From: Flammulina velutipes
Taxonomy: Eukaryota; Basidiomycota; Agaricomycetes; Agaricales; Physalacriaceae
Length of the DNA: 64,000 bases
NCBI GenBank assembly: GCA_011800155.1
Contig: JAALGH010000011.1
Span: 1,116,001 to 1,180,000, forward strand
Direction of reading: 5' to 3'
How positions within the stretch are numbered: position 1 is the stretch's first letter; every line of letters starts with the position of its first letter. The notes beneath the pieces are model-generated. The model searched no databases, was not told where the DNA came from, and was given only the letters and a program-made list of their open reading frames with translations. Position numbers and translations under genes: made by a program. Positions 1 to 11,231 of the stretch are shown here, piece after piece.

Positions 1-145
1 AGCCACCTAGAGAAATATCGACGTTCAAGAAGGTATAAAATGTCGTGGAACAAAAACAAACACACCTTGGTTGATGATTTTTTGTCACATAGAAAGATAA
101 TAGCTTATTCAGGCGACGAAGTGTGCGTTTCTCTTGCGTGCTCAT
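1..145 (-). CDS. 5' end of an unknown-function family gene, running off the left edge
   Basis: The minus strand opens at an ATG at 145 and stays open to the window edge. The protein begins MSTQEKRTLRRLNKLLSF. This aligns with the start of the complete family gene at 3477 (MITQEKDILARLDEVLSS), and both continue with a hydrophobic FLxxFL-like stretch. Thirty-eight bases upstream of the ATG is a perfect 16-bp palindrome shared with the two related 5' ends near 3.5 and 3.75 kb. Only about 48 residues are visible. The family is not one I can name; no function is assigned. The start is supported by alignment with the paralogue. Confidence 0.5.
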   Translation of the reverse strand, partial: MSTQEKRTLRRLNKLLSFYVTKNHQPRCVCFCSTTFYTFLNVDISLGG

Positions 146-182
146 TGCGTCAGGACGAGAGTGTGTTTTGTCCAACGGATGG

Positions 183-198
183 CTCTGTACGTACAGAG
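183..198. promoter_or_regulatory. Palindrome upstream of three paralogous starts
   Basis: CTCTGTACGTACAGAG reads identically on both strands. Related sequences lie at 3506-3521 and 3746-3761, each 15-40 bp upstream of the ATG of a family member, and each is followed on the plus strand by a TGAGCA block. A binding-site role is inferred from symmetry and conservation. Confidence 0.4.
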
Positions 199-697
199 CG
201 TGAGCATGCTCTCAGCACGAGGTAAGAACGCGCGGGTAGCATACGTGCGGTTCGTGCGAGAGTGCCATCATGAGTCTGGAATTACGCCATGTCCCAGCTG
301 GCCTTTGGACGTTTGAAACCGTATTGTTGAGATCTTCTCCTCCATGTTGGCATGGGAGAAAGATCTGAGATGCCCGAACAAAGTAGGTCTCTGAAAATCT
401 GTACGTGTAACGTCAGTACTTCGAGCTTATAGAGCATAAGGTAAAAGAAGATAAGTTGTAAGTATGCGTACGCATGGGTAGGTAGTGGTAGTATCTGGTA
501 GTATGTACTTGCATGAAAGTCCGGTACTCGGACCGATGATGTCAACCAGTCAATAACCAACGTTCAAACTTCATGATCACATTGACACAGACGTAGAGCA
601 CCTCAGCTCTCAGAGACTACAACGCACAGAGCAATAGGATTCAAAATGTATAAATTGTATCATGCACCGATAAAATTTGAGAATCCATGCACCAATT

Positions 698-1810
698 TTA
701 CAGGAGAACATCGTTCCCATTCTGCTCCAACCAAGCCTCTAGATTCGCCTTCACCTCCCATGTATGTCTTCGTAATGACATCAACGTCGTCGCGATACGA
801 ACCACACCATCATAGTGCGGCGGGGAGAATGCCTCTTCGTGATGTCCAGTTGTCGAGGTTTCTGTCACTAACTGCCAGCGCGTTTCACTCGGAATCCATT
901 CGGGATAGTGCGCAAAGACGCGCACACCACATGATGTATAAAGTAGTCCATATAGGACACACCACGGCGGAAGTTCATGGTTTGCTGCTGGGCTTGGAAG
1001 GTTGGCAACTAGCAGGTTCAGCGTCCACTCAAAGTACGAAGTAAGCACAAGCTGGCCCTCATCAAGTGGGCGTGCATCCCATGGCAGCGCCACCAGAAGT
1101 GTCGGAGAACGAGAGTCCGGGATGCCACTGATTTTCATCCGACTTTGGATCGCAATTGGCAGTGGTGCCACCCCGCCCGGATGAGGCGTAAATGTGCTGG
1201 GGATGTGAGCTTTGGTAGATATCAATGCAGAGATCTACTCACTGGGAGACCTGGCATCCCGGCATGTCAAAAAAAGCAGGTAACGTCTCGAGCATGACAT
1301 TGAAGACATCTCGCTCGTAGGAAATGGGGGCCATATGGGTAAAAAATATACGAAATGCTTGTGGTTTTGGGTCCAGACGGAGAGTAACATCCAGATCAGG
1401 ATAGATACGTGGAAGGGAAACTATGCCTGAGGTCTCGCTACGCTCAACACATTCAGCCTCCAATGCAAAGTCCGTAACACCTCTGAGATACAATTCTAGG
1501 GCAGAACGAAGACTCTTCAAATCACCCCAGGAAATCTCACGGTCAGACTGGGAGAGCTGCGAAACAGACGTAAACATAGATAATTGAATGTGTAGATTGC
1601 GTACCAACAACTGCTCCGGGATTGTTAGGGCTTTATATGGGCCTGCTATCGCCCATCGTATTTCATGAGCTCGGGCACGGGGACTGGGTCTTCTGAATAC
1701 AGGTCGTGCTCGAGTGAAAACTCTCCAAGCCGTTCTAAGACGGCAAGATTAACAGTGTCCACAAATATCTGGGCAAAAACATACATGGGGATATTCCTAG
1801 CTTGCGCCAT
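698..1810 (-). CDS. Hypothetical protein, agaricomycete-type unknown family
   Basis: Three exons are proposed. Exon 1 starts at ATG 1810 (MAQARNIPMYVFAQIF). A 68-bp intron with a CTAAC branch point leads into a long exon (QLLVRNLHIQLS frame). A 51-bp intron (GTGAGT...CCCCAG near 1190-1240) leads to the last exon, ending at 698. The C-terminal part contains LPPWCVLYGLLYTSC followed by an FAHYPEW motif. The neighbouring gene (1872-3477) has the same pattern (LPDYAIIFGVIYDARHL, IVAHFL), so the two share a C-terminal domain. No catalytic motif was recognised. The first exon is the least certain part; this could instead be a 3' part of the upstream gene, 62 bp away. Confidence 0.5.
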
Positions 1811-1871
1811 TGCTAGCAAACCAAAGTGCGAATCAGGTTGTGGTTCAGGCTCTGGTCTGCATCTCTCAGAA

Positions 1872-3477
1872 TCAATAATTTATCGGTATATAGCTCTGAG
1901 AGAAAACCCACATGCCAGCCGGCTCATCCACGCAGACAGTGTCAAGCCATTTTCTGACAAATTTTGCCAGTTTGGAGTCTGGTGAAAGTCGAAAGCCAGG
2001 TTTCACTTCCTCGACGTCGTCATCTGGCGCGAATTGTATGCACCACCTCGAGTCGTTGCTCGTCTGGCTATACACACTCGGGGACGTCCGTATCATGTAT
2101 GTCGGCCCCATGATATGGTCATCTAGTTCGCTGGAGACCTGAATGATATCCTGAGGGAAATGTACGTCGTCCCAAAATGATGCCAAACGATGAACATGTT
2201 TTTGCACGGTCAGAAGGGCCACAACCATCCTCGTTCGACTCTCGGACCAGGCTGCAAAGTCTACGTTGTCTTCATCGACCACCGACGGAAAGTCAAAAGT
2301 ATCAACGATCAACGAAACATAGTCCAGGTTATCAGTCAGAAAATGGGCAACAATGTGGAGGTGCCGTGCGTCGTAGATGACGCCGAAGATGATGGCGTAG
2401 TCGGGGAGGGGCGGGCACTGAGAGGAATGGTGATGATGAATTCGCCATGTCGCCAGGAGAATATCTAAGTTCGGCTTAGCGTGGGCGGCCAGGGCGCGAA
2501 CAATAGGTGTGATTGTCGTTGGGTTGTCTCCACTGGAATCCCAACCCCGTGGGCCCTTCATCGCCATGCATATAGCAGGATGCGTGAATGTGATACCAAG
2601 TGCTGCGTCCCGGATTTTATTTTGGAAGGATGACGAGCTTTGGGGATATGGAAGGACTGCAAAATCTAGGTTATGCTGCATTTGGGGAACTTCCAACGAT
2701 GCGGGAAGATGATACTTTGGTTGGCTGCTCAGAATTACATCAACAGAGTTTAACATGATTACTTGGATTCTTACAGTGTCAACCAACATCCAGGGATACC
2801 AGAGAAAATGCCCGATACAACGTAGCTCGCTAGATGTTCCCCGCCGGTGTAAGTCATCAGTGGCGCTACAGTGGCTTCGCAAGGAGACATCAACTTGTTG
2901 ATGTGATAAGCCATTTGGATTTCGTGAAAGCCCTGGATGTTATCAGGTTTGAAGTGAGGCTCGGTTCGATACGTCTGCAAGCAAAAATCAGGACTTGCAG
3001 AAAAGCCGTCCCCCTGCAAGTAACGTTCGGCGAGAGCGGAAGGTGTAATCGAGTCAACGATGTGGCGGATTGGGGCTGTCATGAGGCTGATGTTGTAGAC
3101 ATTCGTGGCATTGTTCATGAAAGGAACTATTTTCGAATTTTTAGGCTGCCAACGTACATGAAATGAGCACTGCATTGACGATATTGAGCACTTACGGCCC
3201 AGGTGGTTGGAAGCTTCAATCGCTCCGAGCACCATTCATTTTTCATACGCTTGACAAGGGCTAATTGAGACGTCTGGGTCTGTTCTGCGGCGGCCGTATA
3301 GTCATGACATCTGCTATCGATATAGAGCCATCTGGGAAAATGCATATGACATTGTTCAAGAAACGGTGTTAAAATGAGGTGGAACAATGGAACATACCGT
3401 TGTTCGGGATTTCTCGTCACAGACGAAGATAGAACCTCGTCCAGGCGAGCAAGTATGTCTTTCTCTTGTGTGATCAT
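1872..3477 (-). CDS. Hypothetical protein, complete member of the local family
   Basis: Three exons join cleanly. Exon 1 starts MITQEKDILARLDEVLSS and ends at a GTAAGT donor near 3195. The second starts at the PKNSKIVPFMNN frame. A 49-bp intron (GTAAGA...AGCAG, about 2727-2775) leads into the frame QPKYHLPASLEVPQ, which stays open to the stop at 1872. The predicted product is about 510 residues, with no signal peptide or obvious membrane helix. The C-terminal LPDYAIIFGVIYDARHL motif is shared with the gene at 698-1810. Start choice rests on the match with the truncated paralogues at 145 and 3731, which begin at the same place. Function unknown. Confidence 0.6.
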
Positions 3478-3638
3478 TGTGGCAGGACGCTGACAGTTCG
3501 TCTGCTTTTGTACGTACAGAGTGAGCAGGTTTCCAAGATCAGGGACGTACGGAGGACGCACGGGTATCATAGTTTGCGTGAGGCAGCATCGTCAAGAGTC
3601 TCAAGTTGGTGGACGACGTGTTATTATAACCCTTCTCC

Positions 3639-3731
3639 TTATGGCTGAATGGCTTGGCACTGTGGATTTCCTATCGCGACCGAGGACAGCAGTCCATCCA
3701 GGCGACGAAGTATATCTTTCTTCGTGGTCAT
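3639..3731 (-). pseudogene. Truncated 5' relic of the same unknown family
   Basis: The ATG at 3731 opens a 30-codon frame starting MTTKKDILRRLDGLLSS, clearly related to the starts at 3477 and 145, then hits a stop at 3639. The upstream sequence also matches the other copies: a palindrome-like motif at 3746-3761 and an AGTCCGGxAxTCGGxCCG-type block at about 3900-3920, which recurs near 515-535. Nothing downstream restores the frame before the intact gene begins. It looks like a leftover from tandem duplication. Confidence 0.55.
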
Positions 3732-4138
3732 AGTAGTATGGCAGATTCTGTATGTACAGAGTGAGCAGGCTGGGAATCAAAAACGAGGTAGGGGCGTACA
3801 TTTATGTCGCATGCTTGAGGTGGCATCGTGGATGAACCACGCATTTTTGTCATGTAATGCATTGCACCAGCGTATAAGCTTCATGGTGACTGTTGAATGG
3901 GAAAGTCCGGCATTCGGTCCGCTGAGCTTTTAGTCTACGCTGCCCACCCTCTCGACAGCTTTGAGCTTTCCTTATAGAAGCGGTCCTTTTTAAATATCTC
4001 AGGGGGATATGTACTCCACTTTTCCATCTATGTTCACTGGCGCACAGTTGCGCACTAAATATACGTAGAGCTAATGAAGATGTAAAAGCGTGAGAGAACC
4101 ATACCCCTTTCGGCCATTGTGCTTCGACTTTGACTTTC

Positions 4139-6091
4139 ATGGGCGTTGCTGGTTTGACACCTTTCTTGCAGAGAACATGGTATGTTGTTATGTTTTATGG
4201 ACGAAATAAAGTCTAATGAACTGTCTTCCAGTCCTGAAGTCATAAAGTACCTTCCCGAACGTTTAAAAACAATCGCAGGATCTCGTATTATAATGTGCGC
4301 CACATTGGTTTACTTCTGGCCCCCCGTTGACCCTCCACAACAGAGATGGAACTCTTATTACACAGCGCCTTCATTTTGTGCCTCTGTCACATCCATACCG
4401 GCATGTACTTGGCTGGTTCAGACTCGTCAAGGAGCTGCAAGAACATAACGTCTCAGCCTTGTGCGTATTTGACGGAAGGGAACGGAATATCGCCAAAGCG
4501 AAGGAGGTACGTCTGTCAACGTCGGATATCTTGTAACGTCTCTTATTCTCACAGACACTAAAACGTCAAGAGGCCAAAAAGCTCGCGAGTGCGCGCGAAG
4601 TCATCGAAAACGACCGCCTGAAAAGACTGACGGACATCGGACTTCTATTGAACTCGCTCAGAGCGCTGGACGCCTTCGGAAAATCACGCGTCGCTGGCAT
4701 GATTCGAGACGCTACGCATGAAAATGAGGTTCCGGCAATGCTACTCCCAGAGTACTACGTTCCGACTTCCGGTATGAGTCTAAATCTCCTTTTTTTCTTC
4801 TTGTCATCTACAATTCAACAGGAGATGCCAGTGAAGATGACTTACAGATAGACGACACGTACCCGCCACTCGATTACTCTCTGAACGATGCCCCCGGACA
4901 ATCAGCATCTTACATCTCCGTCGAGCAAATTGCCAACAACCCCGACATAGCGCCCATCGCATCTGAGTGCCCTACACGCTCCGACTACGTACCCCCTATC
5001 TACACGCCTACTCTACCAGTAAGGCCCTCTCCCTCCCCTTGCTTCACAACTAACGGTGATAGTCAGAAACAAATAATACATCCGGCTCCAACTCTAAACG
5101 AAGACATCGCTAATTCTCTAATATCCCTTTACCACGACTTCCGAAACAGCATCCCAAAACTGGCGTCACTCCCGGTTACACCCTCTTCCGCGGCACTGGA
5201 CGATGTCGAAATACGGACAGAATACATAATGAGCAAAGGCCAATATCAGCTCACGCTAGACGAGGGCCAACTATGGAACCGTCTTGGACAGGAGGACAAG
5301 GCTGTCATAGAGGAAACACTTCAAGCGCTGTACGATAAAAGCGCTTTCATGTCCGAATCCTATGCTCGACGCACTCATCCACCAACGGTCCAGACATACA
5401 CCGAATGCAAAGAAATTCTGGAGGCTATGGGTGTCCCATGCATCGAGACGGAAGGCCCGTACGAGGCTGAAGCTCTGGCGTCGTCTCTTGTTCTCGAGGG
5501 TCTCGCCGACTACGTCGCCAGTGAAGACACGGTATACTCCCTTATCGTCTCGCATAAAGTCCAACATCTAATTCCCACCAGGACGTAATCGTGTATGATG
5601 CACCATTGCTACGAAATCTGACGAACCGACAAGTCCCGCTCATGGTCCTCTCTGGTCCCGAAATACGGAAGGGTCTTGAGCTCTCTCGCGACAGCTTTGT
5701 GGACTTTGCGCTCCTCCTAGGAACGGACTTTTCGCAGCGAATCAAGAACGTCGGTCCCGCTAGAGCCCTCAAGTTCATCAAGGCGCACGGAACCATCGAG
5801 CGTATCCTGGAGGCAGAGACCAAGTTTCCGCCCAAGCAAAATCTGGAAGAATATATGGACGAGGTGGGTGTGGCACGAACGGTGTTCCAGACGCTTCCCC
5901 CTATACCTGAGGCTGCTCGTACTGCTAAAGGGCAGAAGGACGACAAGAAAGTGCGGGATATCATGATTCGCCACGGGCTCGCGAAGGAGGTGGAATGGGA
6001 TCATGGAAATGCACTGACAGGCAACTTCTTTGGTGACAATCCTAGCACTGAAACTGATGCTGATTTTACGACGAACGAGTTTTACATATAG
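4139..6091 (+). CDS. XPG/Rad2-family (FEN-like) structure-specific nuclease
   Basis: The spliced product starts MGVAGLTPFLQRTW, the classic GhxGLxxhL N-terminus of XPG/FEN nucleases. An exon junction at about 4295-4343 restores IIIDGTLITQRLHF, with the first catalytic Asp in the VDGT-like position. ALCVFDGRE supplies the next acidic motif. The XPG-I region reads TEGPYEAEALASSLVLEGLA then VASEDTD after a 50-bp intron (about 5533-5582). The helix-hairpin part contains ALLLGTDFSQRIKNVGPARA (GTDY-like). A less conserved linker of about 150 residues separates the N and I regions. Five introns are inferred. Such enzymes cut flap or branched DNA with two metal ions; which subfamily this belongs to is not settled. 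It is divergently arranged from the 3731 relic. Confidence 0.85.
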
Positions 6092-6830
6092 AAGAATACA
6101 ACAGCATATTTTCACTCAGACTTTTGTGCGGGACCTGCTAGCTCGGCGCCATTGGGAAGAATGGAAGATTCTTTTGGCTCTTACCAATAAGTCTCAATTT
6201 ATCGAGTCTCGTCTGTGCTTGACTGAATCGATGCCTGGACTGAACGTGAACGATAATCCCAGCAACATCGTGAGTGTCGTTCTTAGCCTTCAGCATCATC
6301 TTGGGTGCTATCGTTGAGATATTCAAGGATATAGTGGGTGGTTAAAGCTGATGGCATGTCCTGTGGTGGGCTAATCAAGACTGGACTACAGATGATCTCC
6401 GACGGCGTGCCACAGAGTTTTACATTTATGGAGTGGATTATCGAGCGTGTGAAACGCAAGGTCTAGAATCAAGGTCCTGTGGCGCAGTCTGAAGATGCCT
6501 ATTTACCGAATCGTCGTTCTACACCATTGAGGTACATCTCCCATCCGATGTAACAGTCAAAGAAAGCGACTGTCGCGACAAGAATAACAAAAAAGGAGAC
6601 TTCTGTTTGGCCAACTACCACATGATAATATACACCGAATAAGACACAAAAAAGGGAAGATTAAAACAAACAAGTCCTATGAATGTGAAAATATATAGCA
6701 GTGTGCGGGATGAGATAGCGATAGATATGGGGAGGGTTAGAGGGGGGTAAGCAGGTTGCCACTATCCCAGACGAACATCGCAGAAGGCAATCAGTAACTA
6801 CTACAACAACCAGAAAAAAACATCAGCGCA
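6092..6830. other. Intergenic region between convergent nuclease and G-alpha genes
   Basis: This stretch holds the presumed 3' UTRs of two convergent genes. AT-rich runs and scattered short frames are present, but no frame has splice-supported continuity or a recognisable motif. Confidence 0.5.
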
Positions 6831-8266
6831 TCATAGAATTCCTGAATCCTTCAACGCATTCTGCAATATGGTCTCCTTAACGGCGGCAAAGACAAGACGC
6901 ACGTTCGTCGTATCAGTGGCCTGTGTTAAGCTATACAGGTTAAGCGAGATGCACCCACTAGGGCGAAAAAGGACATACTGTGGATAGACGCTCAGACGAG
7001 CCCGATTTGCCTGCATAAATCGCCACAAGATGTATTTCGCAGCCTTGTTGATATCATTCCCACCAGTGTATTCAGGGAAATGTCGTTCTAATGGTACCTG
7101 AACATGGGTCAAGCTTCCACATGCAAAGAAGATGAAATCTTCGACGAACCTTGGGCACCTTGTTCTTGAACACATCGATTTTGTTCAAGAAAAGGATTAT
7201 TGATGTCCGGAGGAACCACCGGGAATTTATCACGCTCTCGAATAGGACCAGAGACTCTGCCATGCGGTTCTGTCACGCCACAAATTTAGCGGAGATGAAG
7301 AGTTGGAAATGGAAATCGGCGGGCTTACCTGGTTTCGCTCCTCCAGCAAGACCTGATCGTACTCGCTCAAGGCGGTACAGAATATTATGCTCGTCACACT
7401 CTCGAAGCAATGGATCCACTTTCTTCGTTCGGACCGTTGGCCACCGACGTCGAACATGTGTATCCTGCGTAGGTTGAACGTTAGATAGGCTTAAGGAATG
7501 TGGGAAGGACGCACTGTAGCTGCCCCATGGTAAACCTGGTCTCGGTTATGCCAGTGGTCTTGGCACGAGCGCGCAGGATGTCGACCTCCGTAGGCACGTA
7601 ATCTGAGGCACCTATCCGTAGTACTTCGGTGAAAAAGCTGTCGGCGCATGAAGATGAGTTGACCGCAGCAGACTGATATGTGGCGGAACGCACTATGAGG
7701 CACTGTCCATTAGGTAGAACTCGCTGGAGTGCTCGTCCATCATGGTCGGTATAATGGGATCCTGCCAGAGTTGGTGTATGGCATCCGCAATTTCCGGAGA
7801 GAGTATAAGGGCGGTATCATCGAGACGGTAGTCGAGGATTTGTTCTGCAAGTACCTGGCCGATTGGTTAGCAACCGGTAGGCTCACGACTCGATGAAAGG
7901 AAAAGCGCACTCTGTTCGAGTAGTTTGCACAGTCTACGCCAATTTTGCGCATTGCTTGTACTATCGCCTGTGCCGATTCGAGTACGTTCTTGTGCACCGT
8001 TGGTCGATACGTTGCCCGTTCCGCGTCCGTGAAGCCGCCTTGGTGGATAATCTTCATTTGTTTGACGATTGTCGACTTTCCAGACTCGCCCGAGCCTATT
8101 TCGCGGTAACGTTAATGGTCTGTTGGGATTGTCTCGCCAGCAACGCACCTAAAAGCAAAATCTTGCACTCTTTCTTGAACTTCTTGCTGTCATCTTCGAG
8201 CTGCCTGTCGATGAGGTCCGAACGAGCCTTTTCGTCTTTGTCGGTCTGCGACGCGCAGTTGCCCAT
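6831..8266 (-). CDS. Heterotrimeric G-protein alpha subunit
   Basis: The start [13 protein letters not shown] gives Gly2 and a nearby Cys for N-myristoylation and palmitoylation. A first intron (about 8096-8145) splits the P-loop, which reads GSGESGKST after splicing. The switch I region is [12 protein letters not shown]. The switch II region is [18 protein letters not shown]. The guanine-specificity motif is FLNKID, and the G5 loop is TQATDT in place of the usual TCATDT. The protein ends ALKDSGIL, with no Cys four from the end and so no pertussis-toxin site. Several introns interrupt the frame. The product binds GTP and couples seven-helix receptors to effectors at the plasma membrane. Assignment to a numbered fungal Gpa group needs a tree. 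Confidence 0.93.
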
Positions 8267-9661
8267 AGCGTGCAACAAAGGTATCGCTGAATGAATGGAT
8301 ATGTGTGATGGTGATCAAAGGGCAATAGTGCCTGGAGGACGTCGCGCGCGTTGAGCAAGCGTTCTAGTCGAGCTCGTCGTTGTCGTTGTCGTCGTGACGG
8401 TGCTACAGTGGACGGGGATGACAGTCGTCTACGGACATTACTCGTCGTCGGCGACGACGTTGACGTTAAGCAAAGAGATGGATATTGCTCCCGTGGGAAT
8501 ACGCCTGTCACTAATTGCTTATGAAATACTGATCTCCGTTCGCCGACGGCCCGCGCTATCCCGCCACCTTCTCACAAATTATGCCTTGCACCGATCTCTC
8601 TAACGTGGGGCAAGAACTTCCCAGCTGATATTTTGTGTCTACGCCCTCTGTTCTCACCACAACCACCAACGAAATAGGGGTTCTTTCCTTGATATCCTTT
8701 TTCTCACTTTGCTGTCGAATCTTCAATCCAAGATAGTCTCCCCTAGGCAGAATCGAACGCTCGGGGCCTCGCTTCAATCTAAGAGGTCTCAGTACCCAGT
8801 GTTGAAAAGCCAAACAAGCGAGTGCATCCGGTCGCAGTCCTCTCTCCCTCCATCCTAAAAAGATGCTGAATTGCCCAGCGTCAGCAAGCCTAGCAACTGA
8901 CCGTCTCTACTCACTGTCGGTCTTTACTTACAGCAGGCGTTTACACTCCTGATAAAGAGGCACAACGGCTTAACGTTAACGAACTTTTAAAAAGTTACTC
9001 TCCGTCGAGCCCGCGCCCGCCGCCGGGCGCAATTTGTTCTATGCTTTCCCCACTTCTGTTCTATTCGGTGTAAGTACATGATTATATCTGTAATGAACAG
9101 TTCCGACTGACTTCCCGGCTCTGGCCATATTATATGGAAGTATTTAAAATCTGCCAGCAGCAAGCCGCCAAGCCCACCACCAATTACTTACCCAAAGACT
9201 AGCGGCGCGTAATACAGCATTAACAAAGGGCAGTTCCATGCACTACATTCCATGGTCAGAGAACAGCGAACGATACACGGTAGAATGTGCTCCAATATAT
9301 TTCACCGCCCCGGGCGCTAGGAGACTTGGTAACTTGAACTCTCCGATACCGAATCTTTGGCAGTGACAAGGATAACGTACTATATCACCGGTGAATGTTG
9401 GCTCGCAGACGTGGATAGGATTGTGCTGTGATACTACGGCCATACTTCGATGGGAATTACAGCAATCGAAAATGCGATGTTGGCCCTCCTCCTCTCACGA
9501 AGCGTTCCGAATGTAAGATGGGCGGCCTTGATTCGTGTATACTAGTAGGCGCCATTATGAGTACTAAGTACGGCTGGGGAATGTAAGATAATGTGGATAG
9601 GCAGCAGTCAATGAAAATTGGAAGTATTTCGTGGAGGAGAAGTGATAAATGATGTCCAAAC
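8267..9661. other. Intergenic region, G-alpha upstream sequence
   Basis: The first part is the G-alpha 5' UTR and promoter on the minus strand, rich in TCGTCG-type repeats near 8370-8460. A GC-rich block (GCCCGCGCCCGCCGCCGGGC) lies near 9010. I see no supported gene; an 85-codon minus frame at 8556-8813 has no recognisable features. Confidence 0.4.
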
Positions 9662-10166
9662 TCAGCAATCATCCTCCTGCTCTGCGGCCTTGCGCTCCTT
9701 CTCCTCGGCCTTGCGCTTACTGTCTTCTTCTGCCTTCCGCTTTCTTTCCTCCTGTCTCTCTGCTTGTCTCTCTGCTCTAGTCAACCGCGCGGTGGCATCT
9801 GCGGGACTTTCAGATGGGCCACGACCTTCAAGCCTACAACATTGGTTGTTAACGACACGACATCAAATAATGAGATCAAGGCTCACGAGGTTTCGGAATC
9901 TCCTGTCTCCTTCCTGTGGCGCCATTAGTTGTTAGCGTCACAATCTGAAGATGGTGGGTCCCACCTTTCGGGAACCCTTGGAAGGATGTTCTTATCCCTG
10001 TCCTTGAAATAGTGTTCGCTACAGTGATAATTAGAAAAAAATAGACACCTAGGAAATATCAAAAAGCTCACTAGAGCGAAGCTATGAAGCCCTGAACAGC
10101 CTCCTTCAAACGAGGGAGACTCTCAAGAACGGTCATTGCGTCCTCGTGAACAATGTTGCTGGCCAT
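9662..10166 (-). CDS. Small protein with charged C-terminal coiled coil
   Basis: Four exons join without frame conflict. Exon 1 (ATG 10166) encodes MASNIVHEDAMTVLESLPRL and an amphipathic continuation. Three introns of roughly 45-55 bp follow. The last exon is a highly charged Arg/Lys/Glu run with repeated ERKAEE-type heptads, ending EQEDDC and a stop at 9662. Total length is about 110 residues. A TATAAATC box lies 51 bp upstream of the ATG. No domain was recognised; a coiled-coil or scaffold role would be a guess. Confidence 0.5.
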
Positions 10167-10216
10167 GATAGGTGTGGTGGGACTCAAGGTGACTCGAAAA
10201 AACGCAGGCCGACAGT

Positions 10217-10224
10217 GATTTATA
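10217..10224 (-). promoter_or_regulatory. TATA box of the small coiled-coil gene
   Basis: TATAAATC on the minus strand sits 51 bp before the ATG at 10166, a plausible core-promoter position. Confidence 0.4.
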
Positions 10225-10502
10225 CCTTCCCTTGGGCGATGCGGTGGTAGCTTGCTGTTTGCTGTATGCAGGACCGCACGAAGATCCATCTAAAAAGAAT
10301 ATCATAGTACGAGCTGCGCAGTCACAAGCAATGAACGCGACAACCAGCAAGGAACGTTGCGCGTTGCGCGCGCCTGATGCTCATAGAAACGAGAAGATAC
10401 ACTCCGAGCTCGAGGGAGGCTTGTTCATGATGAGTCTATTACAAAAAAAAAGATTAGGATCCGCGGACACTTGTACATTGTTGATCGAGATTGCTGTCTT
10501 AA

Positions 10503-10828
10503 TCATTTGGGCCTTCCACTGGTTGGCTTCCCAGATCCTCCCTGTGTCGGTGGGCGAATACGTCCCCGAGGCTGAGACCCACTTTTAAAGGTTATGAGTG
10601 CCTATCTCACAAGGCCAAGACGCTGACTTACGGTACTTGAGGGGGAGTGAGTATCTCCCCGTTCTCATCCAGCTCAGGTTGCTGCGGAAGCGCATCTTCC
10701 TCCTCTGATAGATCTCCCGCTGGCTCGGACGATAGGCCAGTTTCGACCGCAGGCTGCGCCTCCTGTACGGCCACAGGCGCGATATCAGCTGCGGTAGTCT
10801 CCCTGTAGGAATTGAGCGGCCGAAGCAT
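10503..10828 (-). CDS. Small acidic disordered protein (tentative)
   Basis: The frame from ATG 10828 begins MLRPLNSYRETTAADIAPVA and is rich in Glu, Pro, Ala and Gln. A 49-bp intron (GTAAGT...AAAAG, about 10582-10631) leads to a short Gly/Pro/Arg tail ending at 10503. It would encode about 92 residues with no fold signal. It is head-to-tail with the coiled-coil gene downstream and could be a separate gene or an upstream exon set of an unidentified one. Confidence 0.3.
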
Positions 10829-11231
10829 AGCATTGGGAAGGAGATTTACTTTGACTCAGATGTACTCATTATCCAGATACAAGAGTTGTGTGGTATGGTT
10901 CTGCGGGTTACACGTCGTGGTGCGATGAATGGTGTGTTTAAGCGCGCTATCTCCAAATCTTTGTACAGGGCAATCAATCGCGGCAGAGTTCGGCTTCGCT
11001 CACCATTATCCGTCTTCGCAAGGCGGTGTGTACTGTTCTCCGATTGTCAATGGAACCGAAGAGGCTCTGCGGATCATTGCTATGTTTCCGTTCGATTGTG
11101 GTGAGCCCGTGGCAAGGCAGTTGAGTGGCATTGCCTCATGATGCATGACCCGTCGCAGCCCATAAAGCCCGGCTCTTTTACCAACAAATGCACCTGTCCC
11201 TTTCTTCTGTCTCTTACTCTCACAACCAGCC

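Noticed and set aside
8735..8790. A tRNA T-arm-like sequence (GTTCGATTC on the minus strand)
   Set aside because: No anticodon arm or acceptor stem could be paired at the right spacing.
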